A DNA stretch of 64,000 bases from JAVBLP01 sp052034625. Lineage in GTDB: Bacteria; Elusimicrobiota; Endomicrobiia; Endomicrobiales; Endomicrobiaceae. Positions 38,629-50,600 of this stretch are shown piece after piece; position 1 is the first letter of the stretch; the number at the start of each line of letters is the position of its first letter. The translations under genes were made by a program, and so were the position numbers. The DNA is taken from contig JBPOII010000012.1 of assembly GCA_052034625.1 (NCBI GenBank), positions 62,001 to 126,000 of the forward strand. Direction: 5' to 3'. The notes under the pieces were generated by a model. It saw only the letters and a list, made by a program, of their open reading frames with translations, was not told the origin of the DNA and did no database searches.

Positions 38629-38648
38629 CATAGCACAAGTTTTTTTTT
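38611..38648 (+). terminator. Terminator-like hairpin with the upstream stop codon in its loop (putative attenuator)
   Basis: ACTTGTGCT (38611-38619) and AGCACAAGT (38632-38640) form a perfect 9-bp stem followed by eight more Ts. The TAA stop of the 170-residue gene (38626-38628) lies in the loop, and the giant gene ATG follows at 38660. A ribosome reaching the stop would cover the stem and could prevent termination. Confidence 0.75.
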
Positions 38649-38659
38649 GGGGAAAAAAC

Positions 38660-41600
38660 ATGAGAAAGAAATTAAAAATCAAATTTAATAAGATTATCGC
38701 ACTGCTTGTTCTTAGTACTTTTCTATTAAATCTGTCTTCACCGGTCTTTGCTTCAATAAATATTGAAACAAGTGTTACCGAAGAGAACAAACAGATCTTT
38801 AACACATTAGTGCTGCCTTATAGCTATGGTCAGATAACAAAATCGCATTATGCCGGCAGTGATAGAGTGATAATAAATATTCAGGATTTGCATTGCCATC
38901 CTAAGGTTCAGAAAAATATAAGCAGTATAATAGAATTGTTTGATAAACAGTACGGGGTAAAAAATATATATCTTGAAGGTGTTTATGGGGAAGCCGATAC
39001 TTCTTGGCTTGCAGATACTATAAAGAATGATAAGTCAATAGCGGAAAAATTACTTGAAACAGGCAGGCTTACCGGTGCTGAATATTATAGTGCGGTAAGC
39101 GGAAAAACAAAAATAATAAAAGGTTTGGAACAAAAAGAAGAGTATCTTGACAACTTAAAAAGATTTGGTGCTATAGTTGAAAATCAAGATAGAATTAACT
39201 TGATCCTTGAGGGAATAAGAGAATCATCGGAAAAAATAAAAGCAAAATATTATGATAAGAGACAATATAAACTGGAAAAATTGTCAGCTAAATACAAAGA
39301 AGGAAAAATAACCGCCGAAAAGTATTATACATTATTGAATAAACATATCGACAGGCTTGGAATAGATATATATAAATATGAAAATACTCTCGCTTATATT
39401 ATGCTTTTATCTATGCAGAGAGAGCTGAACTATAAAGCGATAATGAAAGAATTGCAAAGCTTGTTGTTGTTGTTTAAAGAGCGTCTTCCATATGACACAT
39501 ACATGGCTTTGTTTGAGGAGACTGAAGGTTTTGCAAGAGCTGATAAGCTGCAAGAATACATCATACAGATAACAAAAGAATATGATTTTGATTTAAGCGT
39601 AAACTTTAAAAGCTTAGATAAACATTTAAGATATTTGGAGTTAAGCCGGAAAATAAACCCGATTGAACTTGTCAAGGAAGAGCAAGAACTCTCAAAAGAG
39701 ATAAATACAAGATTTTCTCAAACAAAAGCCCAGCGTGATGTCGTATTTATGATGTATTTTGAGAAATATCTGCGAGATTATTTAAACAGCAGTATAACGG
39801 CTGATGACTATGAATATTATCAAGAGAATATAGGAAAATATAAAGAACTGTGGAGTCAATATGTAGATAATAGAGTTTTATCTTTATTAGATGAGTATAT
39901 GCTTGAGGCGGATAAGTTTTATAAGATCAATGATGACAGAAATACTTATTTTGCCGATTTCATTTCAGACTCGGGAGAAGTTTTGGCAATAGAAGGGAAG
40001 AAACAAGCCAAAGATGATACGAGCAAAATAATAGCAAATATGGATGAAGTGAAGAGGCTTGACATTATAGTAACAGGCGGTTTCCATACAGATACAGTAA
40101 GCAGTATTCTAAAAGATAAAGGTATAAGCTATATAGTCATCACTCCGAATGTAAAAGACGGAGCGAAAGAAGCGGAAGAAACATATTATGAAATAGCAAA
40201 AGAGCAGGGTAAGATTTCATTCCAAACTTTAGCTACATTGCCTTTATCTTTGTATGGTCAAGAAGCAAAAGTGCGTATTTCTGTGGAAGCTTTCGGTGAA
40301 GAAATAGCTAAAGAGATATTCGGCGAGAAACAGGTAAGAGATGTTATGTCGAAACCTTCATCTTTTACGCAAGATGAACAAAACATTTTATCTTTTCAAG
40401 CACAAAGAAGACAGATAGAGTTCGCAAAAATTCTGGATTCCGACGATGAAGGAGAAGTCAGTGAAAAAATAATTGAACTTGTAAAAGAGTATATAAGCGA
40501 AGATTTAAAAGACAAAGTGAATGCGGATTTGCTTGCAAAAGCAAATCCTGTAAAATTGGAAGAAGCTCTTTCTTCAGGACAACAAGAGTTGGACAATCTT
40601 ATCACCTTATTAGATGAAACAAACCCTATAAAAAAACTTATCCTCTCATTAAAAGCTACACTAAAGTCTTTGTTTATTTCTTCTTCCAGCGACAGAAAGC
40701 CGGAAAGTGGAGAAACAAACAAAGAGGAGGAGACAACTTATTCTGATGATGAAAATTCGGAGATAATAAGTCTGATTAAAGATTTTGGAAGTTCTACGGG
40801 ATTTGATATGCTGGAAATTTATGAAAATTATGGTATTGATATAGTCAAACCTGTAGAAAAAGATTCTTGGTTTTTTAATTTATTGGATTTTTTGGGAATA
40901 AAAGATTCTGATAAGAAACAAAAAATAGAAAATATATTAGGAACTACAATAATAATACTGGGACTTTATGCTCCATTTAAAAAAATCCGGTTTCTTAAAC
41001 AATATAAAGATCAAGAATCTAAAGCAAAAGAAGGAGCAGAAAGAATATTTGCGCTGGCGCTTTTTGAAGCTGATAGTTTTTTACCCGGATCGGGTATAAA
41101 AGGCTTAGCAGCAATGCTGACAAACAAAGATTTTAGGCAGGCATTAAACAGAGCATATTCTGACTATAATAGACAAATAAGAAAAATAGGTTTTGCTCCG
41201 AACTATACTCCTGAAAAGCTTAAGCTTTTCAGAAGATTAGTTGAAAACAAAGATAAGTTTGCATCTGAAAAAGAGTTTGAACGCACATTAGAAATGCTTT
41301 TCTTTGGAGTGTTTAATATTGAAGAGACTTCATCTTCTTATGATAAAAAATTTAAGCTTTTAAAAAAGCTGATAGATGCTAAAGAACAATTCAGCTCTGC
41401 AGACGATTTTAATCTTGCCATAGAAGTACTCTGGAATGGAGTGTTGAAAATAGAACCGGATAAAGAATCAGATATATTTTACTCAGAAAAAGAATTTAAT
41501 GTAAACAATTTCAGTTTATTAAAAAATACTTTCTTGATTAATGATGTAGTTGGAAGTGTAGCTCTAGAGGCTGAAACTGAGAAAGGTAAAACCTCTTCAC

Positions 41601-44600
41601 CTATAAGTGCTCATAGTATGTTGATGTTAGATGTTCTATTCTCTGATTTTAATTTCCCTAAAGAAGATATTGCACGAATAGAAAATTTAATGGATCACTT
41701 AGGTCAGCAAAACATAAATAAACTGGCATTAGAAAACAATGCTCTTGGCATGCAAATATTTTTTAATCATAGATTTCAAGAGCTTTCTGAAAATATTTCA
41801 ACACAAGAAGATACAATACTTGCAGGAAATAAAGCTATAGCACAGTATAGAATAGCAGTAATTTTGGCAAGGATGCTCTATCTTGAAAAAGGTAATGCTG
41901 TTTTTGATCTTCCGCAAGAGAAGTTTGATGATATTATAGAAATAGCATACGATCATTATTCACGGATGGTAGAAGCATCGGAAAAAGTCGTCGTTTTAGA
42001 TGAAAACACTTATGTGTCGGCACTTCATAATTATGAAGAAAATTTCCGTACTGATGGTATTGACGAACTTTTAAAAGAACTTGGGATATACGATGAGCGA
42101 AAAGTTAAACACTTTAAAGTAGATAAAGCAAAATCGGTTTTAGGCAGAAGACATCTTTCAGAAGCAAAAAGTTGGTTGCGATCTATATCTGATTTTTCCA
42201 AAACCCAAAAAGAATTAGGCGTGAAACGCGGACATTTTGTATTCAACGGCCATGGAGAATTTGATCATGGATTTTTATGGTTTGATGGAGAAGGGATTCT
42301 TGCATATAACAAAAATTCATATATTACAAGCAAAGAAATAGTAGATGCTTTACTGAAAGCTAAAAAAAATGGAACTAACCTTGAAGATATTACGCTTGAT
42401 TTATCAACTTGTCATTCTTGGTATATTGCAAATGATATTTATAAAAGACTTGCAAAAAAAGGGATAAAAGAACTTCCGCAAATAATAACGGAAGCAGGTT
42501 TTGAAACACAATATGCTTATACTATTGGGGGTAAAAGTTCTAACTTAAATGTTGCAATATTAGATTATTTAAAATCTCCGATAATTAAGACCAAGAAGAG
42601 TGAGGACGGAACAGATAAATCATTAACTTTGACAGATGTCCACAAAGCCATACCTGTAAACTCTAATCATACGGTGTTTGTTTCAAATACTACAATACAA
42701 GAGATCAATGAAAGTTTTAAGGGTGAACTGGATGTAATAGTGCAAGATGGACAAATTTCTGATGAGGGTTTAGGCAGAAATGCGGCAAGAAATATAAGAC
42801 TGGCTACATTACAAACGAAATCTACAGTAGAAAAACTTGATAAAATCGAAAAAATTTTTAGGATAAGAAATTTCAGGGAAACTAGTCTTGGGATAGCACT
42901 TGGTGCTCTGATGGAACGTAGTTTTATTACAGATATATTATTAGGAGGAAGTAGAGAGGATTTTCTAAAGCTTCATACTGATTATGTATCAGATATAGAC
43001 GGAACAATAAGAAAAGAGATGCTGCAAGGGCTTGATAGTATCCTTGCATCTATGAAAAAAGCATACAATACTGCTTTAAAGTTCACTCACAGTAAATTTA
43101 TAGCAGAAATAACCATGAACATTGTAAATGTGGTTAGCCACTATAGATATAACAAGGGTGATGTTGTCAAGCTGCAAATGGATTCAATCTCAGATGAAAA
43201 TACTTTCAAAACATTGCATTCCATGAGAATGCAAACTCCTGAAATGAGGAGATTGCTTTATAAATATTTTAAAAGAAACAATTTAAAGGATGATATTAAT
43301 TTAAGCACAATATTATTAGATGAATTTGTACAAACATGTATGCTTATGTCAGAAAACGATAGAAAATTTTTAGTAGCTCTTTTTAAGACAGGAAAGCTAT
43401 ATGATTTTCTAAGTCTAGATGATAAGCAGCAAAGACATATTGAAAAAATGTTTACAATAGATAGAGATCTGGTGCTTGATCTTTTTAGTAATTCCAAAGA
43501 TCTGGATGTGTTTTTACTATATGATAAATATCAAGAATATATTGAAGAAATACTGAAAAGAGACAAAGAATTGGGACATACTCTTTTTAATAATCTTGAT
43601 GTTCTTGCTTTTTTTTCTGACCAGTATCAAAAGTACATTGAAGAAACTCTTGAAAAAGATAGAGATTTGGTGCTTGCTCTTTTTAGGCTAGAGCCTGAAA
43701 TTATTGATAAATTTTTAAGTTTGCTTAATGATTATCCGCCGTATCTTGAAAAAGCATTGGCAGACAATAAACTGTATAAAAATAAAGATAAAGGTCAAAA
43801 CTTCAATTTCATACAAAATATTTTACACGTTTATGCAGATTATGAAGGATCATATAGTGAAATTGATAAAGATGAGAAAGATGAAAGTAAAAAAATAGTA
43901 AGACAAATAGAAGAGTTGTTTGAAAAATATCCAATCTTAATATTTGAAGAACCTGAATTGTTTATATCGTTATTTATAAAATCAGGAATAGACCAAGAGA
44001 AAACAGCATCACAAATAAATGTAAACTATGAAACGCTAAAGAGATTAGTTAATAATAAAGGAATTAAGAAAGAGTATGTAACGTATATATCAGAAATGCT
44101 ATTTAGATTACACTATGATGAAAACAGCAAAATTTTTGACAATGCCATTTTTAAACAATCCGGCAATGAGAATATTATAGAGAGCTTAATAAGCTTAAAT
44201 ATCAGCGAGAATACTATGATCGATCTGTTTACATTAGAGGCTGAGAAAGGTGTTGATCTGCAATATGCAAAATATATATTAAAGATGCTTGATTATGATG
44301 ACGGAGATAGCAAAATTTTTGACAATGCTATTTTTAAACAATCCGGCAGCGAGAAAGCGCTTGAGTATTTAACAAGTTCAGAACTTGAAAAACTTAATAA
44401 AGATGCTATGCCTGAATTACTTGCATTGACTGATAAAATAGATCCCAGGCTATATGAATTATTAGCTTCTTCAGAGAATAAAACCAATGAAGTGTGGGGT
44501 ATTATTTCAAAGGAAGAAGGAGATTCGCGTCTATCATCGTATAAGTTCATAGAAATGGTTTATTTTCTTGGAGGGAAAAGGTCTAAAACTCTTGAAGGAT

Positions 44601-47600
44601 TGTTTGCTCTCCCTCAATTTCTTGATGCGCTAAGCCTGTCTGACATAGAAATTGTTAAATCTTGTTTAAGAATAAAGTATTCAGGCTTATCGGATGAAAT
44701 AATGGATAAGATAATAAATAAACTAACTTCATATAGTGCTGTTAGTAAGGGAATTAAAGCGATTCCTTATCTGAAAAGAATCCAAAATAAGGTCGCTTTT
44801 ATTCTTTTAAATTCTGTAAGTAAAGAAGAGATGAAGAGTCTTCTCGGTATACTTTCAGATAAAGATCCTGATAAAATAAACAGTTTGTTTGGCGGTTTAG
44901 CTGCACGCTCTTTTAGAGGTCTGGCTGCAGACAATAATGCTGAAGCAATTAAGTTATTCTTTGATGATAATTTTAACAACTTAATAGATACCAAAATTAG
45001 TGAGTCAGATGATTTTAGGTTTTTGTCGGATGATATAGCAAGATATCATACAACTATTGCGATAAGTAGAATGATGGTGGAAAAAGGGATGATATATGAA
45101 GATATGTCTGAAGAAGCTAAGTTAAAAGCAATTGAAGAAGCAACCACACTATATTTTAAGATTTTAGCAGAATCTAAAGGCAAGAAACTTATTGGTTCTG
45201 ATACTGTTCTTATGGGGCTTTTTAATAACGAAGATAATGGAAGCGGCGGAAGAAGATTTAATCCTAACTTTTTTCTCAGTTTACTAGACGGTAAGAAAAT
45301 AACACATGAGAATACTTTTGCTCAGCCAAGCAATGATGATACACAAGAAACAAAAAAAGCTTTCTTAAAGGCAACAGCTGAATTAAATAAAAGCGATAAA
45401 AAATACTATATCCTTTTTCTTGGGCATGGTTCTGAACGCGGCATGTGGCTAACAGAAAAAGTTTTCATAAGTCCCGAGGAAATCGCAAAGTCATTATGGC
45501 AAGCACATAAAAACGGCGTGGATCTAAGGAATATTACTTTGGATTTGAGTGCTTGCTATTCCTATTATTATACAAGAAACTTATATGATGCCTTGAAAGA
45601 AATGGCAGCCAAAGAAAACAAAGAGAGCGAACTTACTTTTCCTACTGTAATCACGGCTGCAGGTCTTGAAACAGAGTTAGGCTATACATTGGACATAGAT
45701 AAACCCTTAAGGTCTAGGGTAAATCTTCATGATGCAATGAAACGGGCAGGAATTCATGGAGAGATATCTTTATTCGATTTAATCTCTATGGAATATCTTG
45801 CAACACATTCAAATTCAACTATGTTTTTTGATACTGGCGAAATAATTGATGAGAAACCGATATCTTCTGAAGTGCAATATGGGGAAAAGAGAGTTAAAAG
45901 ACTGCCATGGCGAGTATCTGAACTCTCCATTTTAAAAGACCTGGCTTATAAATATGCTGACAATAAAATTTTATCTGCATTAAATAAAACCGCCCCTATT
46001 TGGGAAGAAATTATATTTAGAGGAATCCCAACAATAATAACACTGATAAATCCTTTTGTAGGAATACCTGTGTTTTTAGCAATGCAGCCATTGTTTGTCT
46101 TTTCGCATACTATAGTTAAATGGCTGGTTAATAAAGATTCAAGTGAGAAAAGTTTTAAAGATTTTGTTAAAGAAGACTTTTCCGCATTTGCTCCAAAAAC
46201 AGTGTTGTTGTCTCTGCCTTATATAGCTGCGTTGTTTATTACGCCATTTTCACCCTTCACTATTTTCCCTGCATTTTTTATCTCTGTCATTATTCATGCA
46301 ATCAATAATTATTCAGTTAAAACAGATAAGCAGGAAGGACAAATCAAAAAAAACAGAATGCCTCTTGCTTCATTTTCGCCTTTATTTATTCTTACTGCAG
46401 CATCAATTGCTGTAATTCCTTCAATTAAAACAGATGAAAAAGGCAAGGAAGATTCAATGGCGCAAATAGACGACTACGAAAAAGAATCCATATTGAAGAA
46501 ATTTCATAATATGAGAAAAAATGAGAAGATGAAAAAGTTGCTTATGAGATATTTTCAAAGAGCAAATATAAATATTGATATAGATAATATATCACAAGAG
46601 GAGTTTATAGGAACATTCAATAATAAATCGTCTGAAAATGATAAAAAATTGTTGCTTGCTGTTTCAGATGATAGAATGCTTGAAAAATTTTTAAATTTAC
46701 CCGAAGACTATCAAGAAAATATTGAAAGAGTGCTCATAAAAAACAATAAACATGAAGATTCGGCTGCAGTTTATAATTTAATAAATAATATTCATTATGT
46801 TCTTGAAGTTTATGGATCAAAGTATCGTGAACTCGATGAAGATAAAAGCATAGAAAAGAAAATAAAGGACTTGTTTACAGAGGATACAGGTTTAATATTT
46901 GAAACCGAAGAGATATTTCAATTATTATCTGCTTACGCAATAGATGAGAAAAAGAGTTTGTCGGAAATAAATACATTGTATTTAAAATTCAAAAAACTGG
47001 CAGCCGATAAAGACATTGTCCCGAATCATTATATATATATATTAAAAATGTTTTTAAAGTATGGTGAAAACAGCAGGGTTTTTGACAGCGAAGTATTAAA
47101 AAGGGATGTCGATGAGAAAGCTCTTAAGTATTTAACGGACTTAGATCTTGATGAAAAGATTATGTGTGAATTGCTTCCATTGACGGACAAAATTGATCCC
47201 CAAATATATGAATTGTTAGCTTCTTCAGACAATAAATACAAAGAAGTATGGAATATAATTGAAAAAGAGAATTTGTCTACATTACCTAAAAGGGATTTGT
47301 CTGCAACATCTAAATTCATAACAATAGTTTATTTATTCGGGGGAGAAAACAGCAGAACTGTTAGATCATTTTATGCGACAAATGATGCTGAATTCTTATC
47401 AAAATATGCTGATATAAAATTTGTCAAATCTTGCCTTGAAATCAAATACCCAGGAATGTCAGAAGAAATTATGTCTAAGATAATCGAGCAAGTAACGAGT
47501 TATTATGAACTAGAATTCTATACTAATGAGGAAAAAAATAGAAATAGAATGGCATTCATGTTTTTAAACTCTGTAAGCGAGGAAGACATGAAGACCCTTC

Positions 47601-50600
47601 TTAAGATAGTTCCAGGTAAAGATTTTGATAAAGTAAGAGAATTATTCATCGGTTTGGCAAAGCGTTCCTATCGCGGTTTGGCTACGGATAATGACATGGC
47701 TCCTATTAAGCTTTTCTTTGATGATGATTTTAATAAAATGTTGGATAATAAAATGAGAGAATCAAAAGATTTCGGGTTTTTGTCGCATGAGATATCAAGG
47801 TATCATACAGCTATTGCGATAAGCAGAATGGCTGTGGAAAAAGGAATGTCGCAAGAAGAAGCAACCGAGCAGTATTTTAAGATCCTATTTGAAATTAAAG
47901 ATAAAAAACTTATTGATCAGGACACTGTTCTCATCGGAATTTATAATAATGAAGTGCAAGAAGATGGAAAAATGAGATTTGGACTTGATTCATTTGAAAA
48001 AATAATTGGAAGAACCATAAGGCCGGAAAATAAGTTTTTTCAATCGGAAGACAGCCCTAATGCAAAAGGTGACTTCTTAAATACAATTGCCGGGTTAAAT
48101 GAAAACGATAAAAAATATTACATACTTTTTAAAGGACATGGTTTAGAGAAAGAATTTCGTTTAGATAAGCTAAATTCCATAAGTCCCGAGGAAATGGCAC
48201 AGGCACTATGGCAAGTACATAAGAACGGTATAGATTTAAGGAATGTCACTTTAGATCTGGGTTCCTGTTACTCATATTATTTTGCCAGAAACTTATATAA
48301 AGCTTTAAAACAAAAAGCAATAGCGGAAGGACAATATGAAGAGATTAATTATCCTACCATAATTGCGGAAGCAGGCCGTGAAACTGAATTCGGTTATACT
48401 GTTGATATTAATATAGAAGGAACCACTCTGCCGAGCGGGAATTTTCATAATGCTTTGTGGAAGTTCAATATTGATATGGAAGAAGGGGTGTCTTTAGGTG
48501 CTTTAATCTTTCTAGAGCGTCTTTCAGAAGATTCAAACTATACTATTTTTGTTGATGCCGGAAAAAATAATATTGCGGCATTTAAACGGCAGGATGAAGA
48601 AGAAGGAATGCCGCTAAAAGTAATTGAATTCTCCATACTTAAGCCGCTGGCTGACAAATATGCCGACAATAAAATTTTATCTGCATTAAACAAGACCGCG
48701 CCTGTTTGGGAAGAAATCCTGTTTAGAGCAATACCTGCAACTTTGATATTGATAAATCCTTTTATCGGAATACCTGTGTTTATGCTAATGCAGCCATTAT
48801 TTATATTCTCACATACAATAGTTAGATGGCTGGTTAATAAAGATTCAAGCGGAATGAGCCTTAAAGAACTTGCTAAAGAAAATTTTGGCATATATGCTCC
48901 CAAAACAGCATTATTGTCATTCTCTTATTTGATTGCAGTTCCTCTTGCAGTGTTTTCACCTTTCTTTATTCCTGCCGCAACATCTATTGCAATAATTGCA
49001 CATGCAATCAATAATTCTGCCTCATTTTCTGTGCAAACGGAAATAACGGAAGAAGTTGTCAGTTCGACACCGCCGGATACATCGGAACAAGAGTTAGAAT
49101 CTTCTCAGCAGAGTGCTGAGGCAGCGGGTATATTATTGATGAAAACTTTTAATAAGTATTATACTGATAATAATAATGTAGAAGAGTTGATTAATAAAGA
49201 TACAATGTCATATTTTTCTACCGGCAGCTCTGCTATTGAAGAAAGCGATACAAATGAAATAAAAGCAAAGAAACAAGAAAGGATAAACATAGCCAATATA
49301 AATAAAGACATATTAGACAAAGCGAAAGCGGCTGGTGAAAGCTTTTCTGGTTTGATGCCAAAAAAAGTGATAAATGCTTTAAATAATCTGTTTGCAGGAA
49401 CGTTTTCTGAGGCTGACAGTAAAACAATACATGAATATGTTTTTGAAAATGAAGCTGAAAGAGAAGTGAGAGAAAGTTGGATTAAAATGTTTGCAGTTTT
49501 ATATGCATATAAGACTTGGACTGAACAGGGAATTTGGAAAAGTATAGCTGAAGGTCAAAAAGAGAACGGAGCAGAAGCTGCTTTGTCTAATGGTATTAAG
49601 CTGTCTTTTAAAGAAACTTTCCAACATGAAGGACTAATAGTTGGGGAAGAAATTATCTTGCCAAATGGTTTAAAACTAACTTTTGAACGCTGGATACATA
49701 TGTGTGATGCCCATAGTATACTGACAAACGGTAATGTAGAAGATGCGAACAGATATGCAGATGCTCAAGAAGCTTTTAACGGTGCTATTAAGTTAGAAGA
49801 TTTAATAGAAAGTGTGGGAATAATCAACGAAATTGAAGAGAAATGGGATGCTATTGCAGAGCGAGTGGAGAACAGGGCAGTTTATATGAAGAAAGCAAAT
49901 AATAATAAGCCATATTGTTTGGTTGTGGATAAGACAAATAATACTATGGACACTCTTTTTGTTATCGGAAAAGCAAAATATGAAAATGTATTTAAAACAA
50001 GTGTAGAAATTTTAATACGTCCAGGACTCCTAAAAGAAGGAGAAGGTGAAGGTGAAGTAAACGTAAATGTAGATGTAGATGTAGATGTAGATACTGTAAA
50101 CAACATTATAAAGCAAGGAGGAGTCTTTATAAGAGTCCGTACAGACAGTGCCGGTAATATGCAAGGAACATCGAAATATGAAGAGAGAAAGAAAAAGATA
50201 AATAAAGACGAAGCTGAAGAGAAATATTGTATAGGCTGTGATAATAGTAGATTTCTCTTTGCTGAAGACGCAGAACTATACAAGAGAATTTTTGCTCTGG
50301 ATTTTCCCTACAGGGCAGCAATATATAAAGCAATACATAAGTTTGATCTTAGAGTAATAGGAGTAACATCAGATAATGTTTTAGTTGCATATGATGAAGG
50401 AAGAAAATCTATTTACCTCTGGGATATTGGTGAAAGACGACAAGGTGATAAGATTTGTAAGTTGGATAGAATGAAAAGATTTAGTCTTTCAAACTCAATA
50501 TCTATTAATGTTTCAGTCAACGGAGATAAAGTGGTACTGGAGTTTAAGGATAGAAATAGAGAGGAAATAAAAAAGATAAAAGAAATAAAGGGAACGGATG

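Noticed and set aside
38615..38659. GTG start extending the giant protein by 15 residues
   Set aside because: These codons lie in the terminator hairpin and T-tract, and the encoded residues would precede a complete signal peptide that starts at ATG 38660.
43500..43730. Helical repeats in the giant gene as TPR or HEAT repeats
   Set aside because: The ~36-residue units (DRDLVLxLF ... YQEYIEExL) do not match the TPR or HEAT consensus, so I left them unnamed.
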